The notes under the pieces were generated by a model. It was given only the letters and a program-made list of their open reading frames with translations, was not told the origin of the DNA and searched no databases. From Adiantum capillus-veneris (lineage: Eukaryota > Streptophyta > Polypodiopsida > Polypodiales > Pteridaceae), in the NCBI GenBank assembly GCA_014529385.2, contig CM043962.1, positions 130,523,074-130,587,073 on the forward strand: a stretch of 64,000 bases of DNA. The letters are read 5' to 3'. Position numbers and translations under genes: made by a program. Shown piece after piece: positions 37,901 to 47,899 of this stretch (position 1 is the stretch's first letter; every line of letters starts with the position of its first letter).

Positions 37901-40252
37901 ATCGCACACAGTGTACTTCTCATGACCAGCTACCTCATTTAGTATCTCATCCTGGAATGGGAGGGGAAAGTGATCTCTCTTTGTTGCCTCATTGAGGGGA
38001 CGGTAATCCACACACACCCTCCACTTGCCGTTCTTCTTAGGAGTGACAACAACAGGAGAGACCCACTCTGAATTCTCCACTGGATAAATGAACCCTGCTG
38101 CTAGAAGCTTTCTTACCTCCTTGAGTAAAGCCTGCTCCTTGATGACTCCTAGCCTTCGTAGCTTCTGAGCCTTAGGTGTGGCCTCTGGCTTCAACTCAAT
38201 TTTGTGTTGAACAGCATCTACTCCACGCACATCGGTGTAGTCTTTAGCAAAAAGCCTAGGAAACTTCCTTAGCACACATTTGAACTCCTCTCTTTCATCC
38301 TTTGTAAGTGTTGTTGATAGCATACCTTCCAGCATCCCTTCATCTTGATCACCTTCGTTCTCTTGAGGACCTACCTCCTCCAAGCCTTGACAAGAGGTCT
38401 CTTGGTTGCTTGGCTTAAACCTTACCCCCATGACTTCGATGGAAGACTCCTCTTCAGTAATGCTGCCGCTACTTTCTTCTTCTGAAGTGCTATCGGTCCA
38501 ACCTTCTTCCATCTCACTTTGAGATGATTCTTCATGGAGCTCCTCTTGGCGTTTCTCCTTCATGTCAAAGACAACCTTCTTGTGATTGTCATTCCTGCAA
38601 ATTAGCTTTCCACTCTCCCAATCCTGCAAAGCTCGCATTTTCATTAGCCATGGTCTTCCTAGGATAAATGGGTAACCATTTCCCTTGGTAGACACGACAT
38701 AGAAATCCACTGCCTTCTTAATGCCAAAGGCCTCCACAAAAACATTTTTACAAATGCCTACGCACCTAGCCTTGCTATTGTTTGCCATCTTGACCCTAAT
38801 TTCAGGTGTCTCATGGATGTGCATGCCTAGTTTTTGCATGAGTCCCTCTGTCATGATGCAAATTTGTGCACCCCCATCCACTAGACCTTTCCTAACCAAT
38901 CTCCCTTTGATGTAACAGTCTAGCACCGGTGTAATGTCCTCATTCATTTCAGCTTGTGCAATTTTTACAACAGGCACACTCTCTTTTACCTTTCTCCTAG
39001 TGCTAACTGCCCTTGTTAAATCCCTCCTAACTTGTGGACATAATGCAAGAAATTGAGGCCATGAAATATCAGGACCCTTACCTCTCATGTCTTCCAACAA
39101 GTTGTACGGAGCCATACCATGTCCAAGAGGGAAGTCTTGGAGGTTGATACGACGTCGAGTCCTCTTGGTTTCCTTGGTTCCCTTTGCCTTCTTGCCTTGT
39201 CCATGGTCACTCTGTGATGTGACTCCTTCTTTCTCTTTACCTTTTCCTCGGCCACGCTTAATTCCATTGGCTTCCATGTCAACCTCATTTGAATTTGTCA
39301 CCTCTACCACATGCACATTTGGATCTGGCAAAGGTGGAACTCCTTCTACCCCTTGTGGAGGTGGTCTTGGTCCATTTGGCCTTTGTAGAAGCCTTGGTTG
39401 TTGACCAGTTCCTTCACCTGCATTCATCACTGGGTAATTCAAGTTAGGCCTCCCTGGCTCCCCACGGGGCCAAGGACAATTATACATCCCATGTCCAGAC
39501 TCTCGGCAATTCCAACATTGCAAGACTCTCCTAGGTCGTGGATCTCGCTCTTCAGACTTCTTTGCTTGTCCCTTTGGACCTACAGCTTGTGCAAGGTGAA
39601 TTGACAGGCTGCTTAAAGATTCGTTTAACTTCTCAATTACTTCCGCCGTTACCTCAGGAAGCTCCCTCGATGTTGATGCTTGTGACTTACCTTTGGGTCT
39701 AAGACCTTCTATTGGAACCTCTCCCCTTAAGCACTTGAGTTTCCTATACTTCTCAGCAGCCCTAGTTTCAGCTGCATCAAAAGTAGCAGGTGCACCCGCC
39801 TCAACTTTTACCTTAAGGTCAGGAAAGAGTCCGGCTATGAACCTCTCCTTCTTTAAAAATTCTGCACCATCACCAGGGTTAGTAACATTTCGTATCCATA
39901 GAGCCCAAAGACGTAGAAACTCTTGCTTGTACAAGTAGTAGTCATCTAAGTCTTTTTGCTTATGAGAAACAATGTCTTGCCATAGTTTTTGAGTGTTTTG
40001 GGGATCAAAGAAGTATCTCTTAAAACGATTCAAAACTTCTGTGTAATTCCCCTTAACTTCCTCAGGCAAAGAGTCAAACCAAGTACTAGCATCTTTCCTA
40101 AGGACCACCTCAAACATTTCTACACGTTCTTGATCGGTTACTATCCTCTTGATAAGGCAAGACATCTTGAAATTTGCTAAAAATAATTCTGCATCCTCTC
40201 CAGGCTCTCCAAAGAAAAGAGGATATCCAGACATTTGGCGTTGGCTCTCCAT
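34973..40252 (-). pseudogene. Gag-Pol polyprotein of element B
   Basis: One frame of 1759 codons, open for the first 1558. TAG occurs at 35576-35578 and 35534-35536, TAA at 35315-35317. Approximate residues: Gag core 10-190 (WFDSLPEEVKGNYTEVLNRF); zinc knuckle CWNCRESGHGMYNC 244-257; protease VDGGAQICIM ~457 and ILGRPWL ~528; reverse transcriptase ~680-930 with RVCVDYRPLNEATKRDHFP and FIDDF ~847; first RNase H from ~985, degenerate (VSSSAG where Asp is expected, TAENL where TDH is usual); second RNase H ~1130-1265 with intact acidic residues (FFDGAF, NNEAEY, KGDALL, NEDADLL); integrase with an HHCC zinc region ~1350-1390 (CKSCHTC) and D-D-E at GIDAMG ~1418, SDNGPGF ~1479, LVEKANG ~1515; then a C-terminal domain past the stops (TRWQGPYIVKKAF). 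Enzymes for reverse transcription and integration. The stops truncate the integrase tail. Confidence 0.95.
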
Positions 40253-40301
40253 TATTATGAAAGATTATAATACGAATTACAATAAGGGATACAATAGAGA
40301 T

Positions 40302-40760
40302 CTAGAACCACTCGCCTGCAAATGAAGAAGTGAGAAAATACCACTCTAGGTTTTCTTCTTCAGCTATCCAAGCTTCAATAAGGTCTCGATTTGTTTGATC
40401 AAAACAAAAGGGTAGACTATTGATGAGCTCTAAGAAGGGTTGAAATTCTTCAAAGCTAAGGCGATAAACAGAAATCTCTAGAACTTCATTTTCTGGATCC
40501 AAAAGAGCAACCACGTCCCAAGTGATAAATTGCACTTGCGCTACAATTCCCAATGCACAAGCGGTTTGTATAAAAACTAGATCTTCATGCTCGTCGAAGG
40601 CCGTGAGAAAGTAGCAATTGACTAGGAGCTCCTTTCCTTTGAGTTCCACACAGTCGGAGTGAGGCAACCTTCTCACAATTTCATAAAGAACATCCTCATC
40701 AAGTCCAATCAAGTTTGCAAGATTTAAAGACTCCACTCGTGCTACAAAATTCCTGGACAA
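40302..40760 (-). CDS. Leader ORF 4 of element B (paralogue of ORF 3)
   Basis: 152 residues, 50 bases upstream of gag on the same strand and uninterrupted. It aligns along most of its length with the 184-residue ORF just upstream: LVFIQTACALGIVAQVQF against AFIQLVCALRLVNRVKF, and LELINSLPFCFDQTNRDLIE against LRLINSLPFAFNKGDRELFR. The start has a helix like an F-box end (LDEDVLYEIVRRLPH), but no full F-box can be claimed. Acidic, probably soluble; no signal peptide or membrane segment. The displayed start may not be ATG. Function unknown. Position recalls the extra upstream ORF known in Ogre elements of the Tat group, but I see no evidence of homology. Confidence 0.65.
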   Translation of the reverse strand: MSRNFVARVESLNLANLIGLDEDVLYEIVRRLPHSDCVELKGKELLVNCYFLTAFDEHEDLVFIQTACALGIVAQVQFITWDVVALLDPENEVLEISVYRLSFEEFQPFLELINSLPFCFDQTNRDLIEAWIAEEENLEWYFLTSSFAGEWF

Positions 40761-40806
40761 AAACTCCTTAGGATTATGGTTAAATCATTCAAAAGCATAA
40801 AGAGAT

Positions 40807-41361
40807 TTACAATGTCTCTATGAACAAAGTGTCATAGAAAGTAGAGAAGGATGAGAATTTATACAAATTTGCAATCTTCTCTATGCTCTCTTTATTAAGA
40901 AAAGCTCTGAATAGCTCCCTATCTCCTTTGTTGAAAGCGAAAGGAAGACTATTAATAAGACGCAAATGAGGGAAAAATTCACCAAATGTGAGTCTATGAA
41001 GCATGAACTCTGGCCGCAAGTTTCTTGAAGAGTCTTCCTCAATGGTGAAATGCACTCGCCAAACGCCAAATTTCACTCTATTTACCAATCTTAGGGCACA
41101 CACTAGTTGGATGAATGCGCGGTCTTCCTTAGTGCCCAACAACAAGAGGAAAATGGAATCAACGCGTAGGACCTTCCGTCTTAACTTCACCACCCTCTTG
41201 TTATGATGGAGACGCCTTACTACTTGCTCCTGCAACTCAATTGGTAATAGAGCTAGATCTCTAAGGATTGAACTTTCACTGCACACACATTCCCAGTTAG
41301 GACAAATGATCGTTTTTTTGTTTCTTGTAACAACTTGGACAAAGAAAAAACAAACATACAC
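40807..41361 (-). CDS. Leader ORF 3 of element B
   Basis: 184 residues, uninterrupted, 46 bases upstream of ORF 4. After an N-terminal stretch with two Cys (ICPNWECVCSES) comes LALLPIELQEQVVRRLHHNK, then RRKVLRVDSIFLLLLGTKED, AFIQLVCALRLVNRVKFGVW and LRLINSLPFAFNKGDRELFR. The shared core with ORF 4 shows tandem duplication followed by strong divergence while both frames stayed open, which points to selection. No catalytic motif is recognised. It is likely expressed from the same LTR transcript. Confidence 0.65.
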   Translation of the reverse strand: MYVCFFFVQVVTRNKKTIICPNWECVCSESSILRDLALLPIELQEQVVRRLHHNKRVVKLRRKVLRVDSIFLLLLGTKEDRAFIQLVCALRLVNRVKFGVWRVHFTIEEDSSRNLRPEFMLHRLTFGEFFPHLRLINSLPFAFNKGDRELFRAFLNKESIEKIANLYKFSSFSTFYDTLFIETL

Positions 41362-41387
41362 ACTACTTTGCCGGGCTGCACTTCATT

Positions 41388-41606
41388 TTAAAATAAAATG
41401 AACACGTGTACATCAAAAGAAGTGTGGTAGTTGATGAGAGGTAGAATGACAGGGTTTGGTGATGCAAGAATTTCTCCTGCTCTTTGGGCACCAAACATGA
41501 ACACCATTCGTTGTTGAAAATGGATCTTTCTACTAATTGCAACGTTTATTCTAATGTGTGGAGTAAAATGAAAGGGAAAAACCTCTATTCCTGGGCCATT
41601 ATCCAT
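41388..41606 (-). CDS. Leader ORF 2 of element B (conserved small peptide)
   Basis: 72 residues. Core: RINVAISRKIHFQQ, VFMFGAQRAGEILASPNP, VILPLINYHTSFDV, then a hydrophobic end VFILF. It is homologous to ORF 1 next to it and to the ORF in insert D (same RINV.ISRKIHFQQ start), and to the decayed frame in element A. It may be one exon of a longer product. Function unknown. Confidence 0.6.
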   Translation of the reverse strand: MDNGPGIEVFPFHFTPHIRINVAISRKIHFQQRMVFMFGAQRAGEILASPNPVILPLINYHTSFDVHVFILF

Positions 41607-41627
41607 GGCCTATGCATGTCCTAATGC

Positions 41628-41840
41628 TTAAAACAAAACAAAAATATAGACGTCCAAACTAAGGTCGTACCTAATGAGAGGCAAAATAAAAGGATTTACT
41701 GAAGCGTTTATCTCGGCCAACCTAAGAGGACCTAAAATTCTACGAATGACACGTTGAAATTGCAACTTAGTACTAACAATTATGTGTACCTTTTGCCTTG
41801 CAATGGGAATGAAGGGATCATACAAATCTTCGTGATTCAT
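41628..41840 (-). CDS. Leader ORF 1 of element B (conserved small peptide)
   Basis: 70 residues, the first ORF after the PBS. Core: VHIIVSTKLQFQRVI, GPLRLAEINASVNPFILPLI, YDLSLDVYIFVLF. It is the most divergent member of the small-peptide family but has the same length, spacing and hydrophobic C-terminus as ORF 2, from which it is separated by 21 bases. Tandem duplicate. Function unknown. Confidence 0.55.
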   Translation of the reverse strand: MNHEDLYDPFIPIARQKVHIIVSTKLQFQRVIRRILGPLRLAEINASVNPFILPLIRYDLSLDVYIFVLF

Positions 41841-41893
41841 GCAAACTGCTTGACTATGCTAAAGGTTGATTCTACACAAAAATACACAAGCCG

Positions 41894-41911
41894 TCCTCAG
41901 TGGGGGCACCA
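41894..41911 (-). other. Primer-binding site of element B
   Basis: On the minus strand TGGTGCCCCCACTGAGGA lies three bases inside the 5' LTR. Identical to the site of element A. Confidence 0.82.
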
Positions 41912-41914
41912 ATT

Positions 41915-44615
41915 TGAAGCGGTCCGGGGCGGGCAACAAGAAGAGTGGCCTCTAGACACCCTTCAAGGCTCCCGTGCTGCTCAATGGGGCTGGGGCACAA
42001 CACAACACAAACCAAAACAACAAACCCACCGCCAAATCCCAACTACACAAGGGGCACCACCTAGTTTAAGAGCGAACTAGGACGCAAAAGAGGAGAATCG
42101 TTAGAGCAACCCACAAACAAGCAAGGAATTTACACTAACCCTAACACCAATGGAATACTCTCACACACTAAAACACGAGAGAGAGAGAGAGAGATAGTGA
42201 GATAGATAGAGATAGAGAGAGAGAGAGATAGTGCTCGGGCTGCTTTGAAACGTATCGGCGATGATCAAGCAAACACAATTATATATTTAAGAAAGAGAGA
42301 GAAAAGGGGGGGGGTGCTTGTTGCATTAATACCTTCTTACAAATCTGTCATGACAAATCAAAGTGAGATTAGTACTTGTTCAACATAGCTTGCGTAAATT
42401 TCACCACAACACATCACAAGAAAAGCCACCCTAATCACTGTCTTAAGGCCAGGGGAGTCCTCTCCACCCTGTCGCCCTCTTACAGTATGTGGGATCTATG
42501 GCTAGATTGATGACAACACCAGAGACAAGCTATCAAGAACTTAACAAAAAAAAAAACACCAAGACACTTACGCATCATTGTTGTCCATTACTTCACGTTG
42601 GAAGGGAGACAAAGTATCCAAGCTTAGTCCAAATCCACCCTCCTTGATTCAGCGAATGTTGGGCTTACACTAGTAGGAGAAATGATAGATTTCCTACTCT
42701 CAATTGAATGATCACTCTCTCTCTCTTACAATGGCATAGATTTCCCTTGCTAATCCCCTATTACAACACATGCACATGCATAAGACAATGAGCTTCCACT
42801 CAAGAGCTCCTTCTAGAGAGGTTGAGCTTGGCTTCTCAAGCTATAGCATAGTGCTCTTGCTTATGGCTCCCCCCTTTTATGCTAGCTACACCCTCCTTTT
42901 ATAGCAATTTTGAAGGCTAGGGTTACTCCTCTAACCATGGTTGGGTTAGATTTTCAGCAATTTATCTAATTTCTTTTGCTTGGAATTATCAAGAAGTTGG
43001 TGGGGAAAGAGAGAGGAGAGAAATGGAGGTGATAGGACTTTTCATAGTGGGTTAGTGTTAGTAGAGTTAGTATTAATTTACAAATGGAATTGAATATTTA
43101 CAATGGGAGTATCCATGTAGGATACAAATAAGGAAGAAAAAACTCTTAAGAGGTAAGAAAAGGTGGATTTCTTACAAGGTTGATGCTCCAAGTGTCTTGA
43201 GTAGGGCCAATTTTGACGCTTGTTGACGGTCCACTAGCTTTGACGGTACATTTTTTCTCCACTCTTGACCTTCCTTGAGAGACAAGGTAATTGAAGCTGA
43301 GTAATCAACCACCATGATGCTGTCTTTTAAGAGAAGAGGCTGAATTTTGTGGTTTTTTGATAGATATGGGTAATTTGGAGGAGGAAAAATGAGACTAGGT
43401 GGTCAATTTTGGAATGGAATTATGTGTGGGAGGTATGAGTTCACCATGGTTTCTCTTATTCTTCAAGGTTGAGGAGAAGGTGAGTAGTGTGCAGAGAGGA
43501 GTGGTGAGAGAGATGGGGATGATGAGTGGAGAAGTGTGTGTGAAAGAGGAAAATGATAAAGTGGAAGAGAGAGTGTGGCTGCATAGCATGGGAAAACTGG
43601 GGTCCACTAAAAAAATCATAGCTCACAGTTGGTAGCTCCAAAAATCATGAAAACATTTGGGGTGATTATTCAAAGCGTGGGCTACATTTTCTCTTTTGAC
43701 CACCGCTCCAAATTCGAAGTGGAGATAGGTGCCAAAATTCTCACCAAAAAGCCTGTTTTTTATGCCTGCAAAAGTCTTTTAGTGGTCCCCTCCTTTGTTG
43801 AATTTGTACAATGCATCCAAGAGTGAGCCCCTCCTTTGTCATATTATAATACAAAGCATTCAAGTTGCCCTTGACCCATGCATGGAGGAGGATTATTGGT
43901 GAAATAAGAAATATATACATGGTGGGACTAGTGTATGGACTATTCATGGACTTTAGCTCAATGAGCACATGGTGTTAGAATAATGAGTAAAAATAATAAT
44001 AAAAATATGGAGGAGTTATGGATATGGAAAGATATTGGAATCATATGATATGGTCCCTCCTTGAATTATTTTGGGTGAAAGAGGAAAATGTATGCAAGTA
44101 AATAATATAATAAAAGTAACCAATGAGTAGAAATCAATTTTTTGTTTTCACGAGGGTGAGGGTGAAAATGTGGGAGTGATTTGTATAAAGGAAAAATATG
44201 AGGTTAGAGTATGTACATATTGGCAAAAAAAATAAAATTATGGTGTAAGAGGATGAAAGAAGGTGTACATAGGTTTAATAAAACACACACCTAAGTAGAA
44301 ATATTTAAATAAAATACCAAAATAATTATTAAAAATCCCTATATTTAGGCCATATATACAATGAAATATTTACACACAAAGAGGCCATAATATAATTTTA
44401 TTTTTTTATTTTTATTTTTATATATATATTTTTTTGGCTCACCTAGCCCAGTGACTAGCTAGCTGAGGGTTTTTAAGAAGATATGGGAAAAGTCCCGTGA
44501 CTCACGCACGCCTATGTACAGTGAAATGGTAGGGATAGCCATAGTGTTTGGGTGATTTTGGTAGGGTGAGGTAACTCACTGTGGCAATTACAAAGAGCCG
44601 AAAAAACGACTATCA
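41915..44615 (-). repeat. 5' LTR of element B
   Basis: Starts TGAAGCGGTCCGGGGCGG and ends GACTATCA in plus reading. Partner of 32243-34944. CTAG follows at 44616-44619. Confidence 0.95.
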
Positions 44616-44619
44616 CTAG

Positions 44620-45095
44620 CATAAACAGTATGCTAATTAGAATCCACAGTGAACTGAAAGCTGCCATCTCTTCTCCTTGAAACCAGCAAAGGTATGCTAG
44701 TTAACATACACAGTATATAGAAAGCTACCATCTCTTCTCCCTTAAACCAACAAGGGTATGCTAATTAGCATATTGTTTATGCCAGCTGGCATAAATAGTA
44801 TGCTAATTATCATTCCACTCACATCATAGTATACTAATTAGCATACACAGTATACAAAAAACTGCCATCTCGTCTCCTTGAAAACCAGCAAAGTTATGCT
44901 AATTAGCATAGTGTTTATGCTAACTAGCATATATAAGTTTATGATAATCAGCATAAACAATATGCTAATTAGCATTATCATACACAGTATACAGAAAGCT
45001 GCCATCTCTTCTCCTTGAAAACCAGCAAAATGCATGCTAATTAGCACATTGTTTATGCTAACTAGCATACCCAAATAACACAATTAGCATACCTT
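44620..45095. repeat. AT-rich palindromic array (continuation of middle block)
   Basis: Resumes the array interrupted at 22755, in the same orientation and with the same TCTTCTCCTTGAAACCAGC-containing units of about 60-150 bases. The junction restores TATGCCAA-CTAG-CATAAAC, a form seen elsewhere in the array. Confidence 0.88.
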
Positions 45096-45213
45096 CTTAT
45101 TACCATATTGTGCAAGCCATTGTCTTTGTACACATCTTTCCAAACCCTGATGCATTTCTTATAAGCTGGGTGTGTCTTCTTTTACAGTTTCCATTTATAA
45201 TTGTGGGCTACCT

Positions 45214-46132
45214 GCCCAAACCATATGGAGTCCTCCTGTAAAAAGTGTAAATTGTAAGACACCAAAGGAGGCAGACTTTGAGCTTGTTTGATCACCTCTC
45301 TAGAGTTCTAAATTTTCTTGATGAGCTCAGATCCTCTAGGTTTAATGAGACAGGTTGTACAAATGATCTCTCTTAAACTGAGACCCCTCTGTGATAGACA
45401 CCAAAGCCATGTATACACAAAGCACACAAGAGACAGAAGATACCCAAGTTTTTGATAAAACTGCATTATCTTCGAGAAAGAAGTATATTGAAGATGCATT
45501 GATTACAACTTACCCAAACCATATGGAGTCCTACTGTAAAAAGCATAAATTGTAAGACACCAAAGGAGGCGGACTTTGAGCTTGTTTGATCACCTCTCTA
45601 GAGTTCCTACATTTTCTTGATGAGCTCAGATCTTCTAGGTTTAATGAGACAGGTTGTACAAATGATCTCTCTTAAACTGAGATCCCTCTGTCATAGACAC
45701 CAAAGCCATGTATACACAAAGCACACAAGAGACAGAAGCTAGATACCCAAGTTTTTGATAAAACTACATTATCTTTGAGCAAGAATTATATTGAATATGC
45801 AGTGATTACAAATTACCCAAACCATATGGAGTCCTACTGTAAAAAGCATAAATTGTAAGACACCAAAGGAGGCGGACTTTGAGCTTGTTTGATCACCTCT
45901 CTAGAGTTCCTACATTTTCTTGATGAGCTCAGATCCTCTAGGTTTAATGAGACAGGTTGTACAAATGATCTCTCTTAAATTGAGACCCCTCTGTGGATAG
46001 ACATCAAAGCCATGTATACACAAAGCACACAATTGCAAGAGACACAAGAGACATAAGATACCCAGTTCTTTGATAAAACTGCATTATCTCCGAGCAAGAA
46101 GTATATTGAAGATGCTGTGATTACAACTTAAA
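45214..46132. repeat. Three tandem copies of a ~302-bp unit
   Basis: Each unit starts CCCAAACCATATGGAGTC (45214, 45513 and 45816). Each includes GTAAGACACCAAAGGAGGC, GAGCTTGTTTGATCACCTC and CTTAAACTGAGA. Copies differ by a few bases and short indels. The block lies directly downstream of the transposase C-terminal half. No coding frame is conserved through it. Confidence 0.9.
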
Positions 46133-46161
46133 AGGTGAAGGGAATGCTATTATAGATTGCT

Positions 46162-47285
46162 TCATAGCGTTTTGGGTTGATTGTGTACACCTGCCGTCTC
46201 CTTGGGATTTGCTGCATGGGTATTTTGATACATCGTACCAGATTGAAAAGTAAGTGGATGATGGGCTGCTTGTGGTCTAGCTTGAAGCTTCATGTATGCA
46301 TCCAAATTCTCATAATACAGACCTTGCACAACATATGAGCCTCTATCAATTGCATTGCCCCACTCATCGAGGTACCCCTTCTCCACCTTCTCCTTTGCTA
46401 CAACACACTTGACCAGGTAGAAATCCACATCCTCGACGTTGGCCGAAGCATATGGATTTACAACAAATGTGTCGCCAGCACATAGAGTGCTACTCAACAC
46501 ATCATGATGACCTTCGTACGTGAAGTCATCGTAGACAGCTGCTTCATCTTTCGGCTCAGAATTTGACACAACCTCATCAGGTAATGACAGTAGAGTATGA
46601 TAATTCAAAGGCTGCACGTGAGCTTTATTAATGCAGCGATTTCATCGTCCGTTCATGCATGCATCACAGAAGCATGCCAAGGCTCTTGTTGCAAGGGAAA
46701 TTGGATCCCCACGGTTGGGACCACGAAAAGCATGCAAAGAGCGATTTTTTTCCACATTGGCACAATTCCACTTCACCTCCCTATTCACTTCCCCCTCTTT
46801 AACCTCCCAGAACACATGGGCACATTCCCTTTCTTTTGAAGGATAGTGTGAAAGTGCTCCCTGTGATAGGTTGGCTTGGCAATAAGCAACCACATCATTT
46901 GCACACCACAAAATAGCTCCATTAGGTTTTAGTTGTTCATGGGTCAAGGTTATTTTCACAACTACTTTTGCACCATCATGCTCTCCCTTGTTGTGCACTG
47001 ATCCAAAGAATAACAAGCTCATCCCCATCTCTGTGATTCCACCATATCTTGCAACAAAGTAAAAAGGCCTAGCTTCCTTGAACTGTGAGGCCGCACCATC
47101 AAACCACACCCAATGTTGCTTACGAGTGACACCCTCTTGTTGTAACTAGTCACGGTGTAGCATGAAGCAGTGTTGCACTAACAACGTGTCATGCACCTTG
47201 TCATCTGGTATGAAGAAGTGGATGGTTTTGACTACCTCCCTTGCCCTGCGATAGTACGTTATGTGTACAAAAATGGCTACTTGAC
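46162..47285 (-). pseudogene. DNA-transposon transposase, C-terminal half
   Basis: Minus-strand frame with few stops. It reads IFVHITYYRRAREVV, IHFFIPDDKVHDTLLVQHCF, then HWVWFDGAASQFKEARPFYF, FGSVHNKGEHDGAKVVVK, LTHEQLKPNGAILWCANDVV, ALACFCDACM. After one TGA (near 46637) comes a BAH-like tail: CAGDTFVVNPYASANVEDVD, FYLVKCVVAKEKV, YLDEWGNAIDRGSYVVQGLY. I recognise the (S/F)DG-x-A-x-QFK ... GKGEHDGA pattern as that of large transposase-like proteins scattered in many eukaryotic genomes, with the Asp in FDGAASQFK a likely catalytic residue. I cannot give a superfamily name with certainty. Its N-terminal partner is at 51928-52623 on the other strand. Confidence 0.7.
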
Positions 47286-47397
47286 AAGAGTGCTAATTCA
47301 TTGATTGAATCTAATTTTGTTCCTTGAAGAAATAATTCTCTGCAAAAATCAACAACTAACACGATGCCATCGCCCGGAAATCAAAGAAGGCAGTGCA

Positions 47398-47760
47398 GTA
47401 TGCTAATTAGAATGTATTCTAAATAGCTACTGGGGGTATGCTAATTAGTATACGTGCTATGCTAGTTGGCATATTGTTTATTCCTGTTGGTATAGAGAGT
47501 ATGCTAATTAGCCTACCATTGCTGGTTTCAAGGAGAAAACATGGCAGGTTCTTGTATACTGTATATGCTAATTAGCATACTATGGTATGCTGTGAGTGGA
47601 AGTTAGCACAAACAAAAATGTGCAGTATGCTGATTAGAATGTATTCTAATTCGCTACTATGGGTATGCTAATTAGCATATTGTTTTTGCTAGTCAGCATG
47701 AACAGTCTGCTAACTAGATTAAACATTATGCTAATTAGCATACCTTTGATGATTTCCAAT
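47398..47760. repeat. AT-rich palindromic array (right block 1)
   Basis: Reverse complement of the sequence at about 21395-21780, including the reverse complement of the TTCTCCTTGAAAGCAGCAATGG segment. It marks the 3' side of the inverted copy of the phosphatase locus. Confidence 0.88.
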
Positions 47761-47899
47761 GATAATGTATACTTCAATGTTTATAGGACAAAAAAGAATT
47801 CCAACAATACACATAGTATTATCTTCAAAAAAAGAATAGTACAAGATCTGATCATTACAATCTGAAGTGAATGTCGGAATAGTTACTAACATTGGAAAG

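Larger units (their letters stand above)
32243..44615 (-). mobile_element. Ty3/gypsy retrotransposon B (Tat-like, dual RNase H), young and nearly intact
   Basis: 12,373 bases with 2702- and 2701-base LTRs, PBS, four leader ORFs, a continuous gag-pol frame with three stops, and a polypurine tract, all on the minus strand. CTAG flanks both sides. The LTRs differ at roughly a dozen positions by eye (well above 99 per cent identical), so insertion was recent. A second RNase H between the first and the integrase is the known hallmark of the plant Tat lineage. Confidence 0.95.

Noticed and set aside
40807-41361. F-box protein
   Set aside because: LPIELQEQVVRRL resembles the start of an F-box, but the remaining conserved positions are not evident.
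45308-45499. 63-residue ORF in the 302-bp repeats
   Set aside because: The frame is not kept open in the other two repeat copies, so it is unlikely to be coding.
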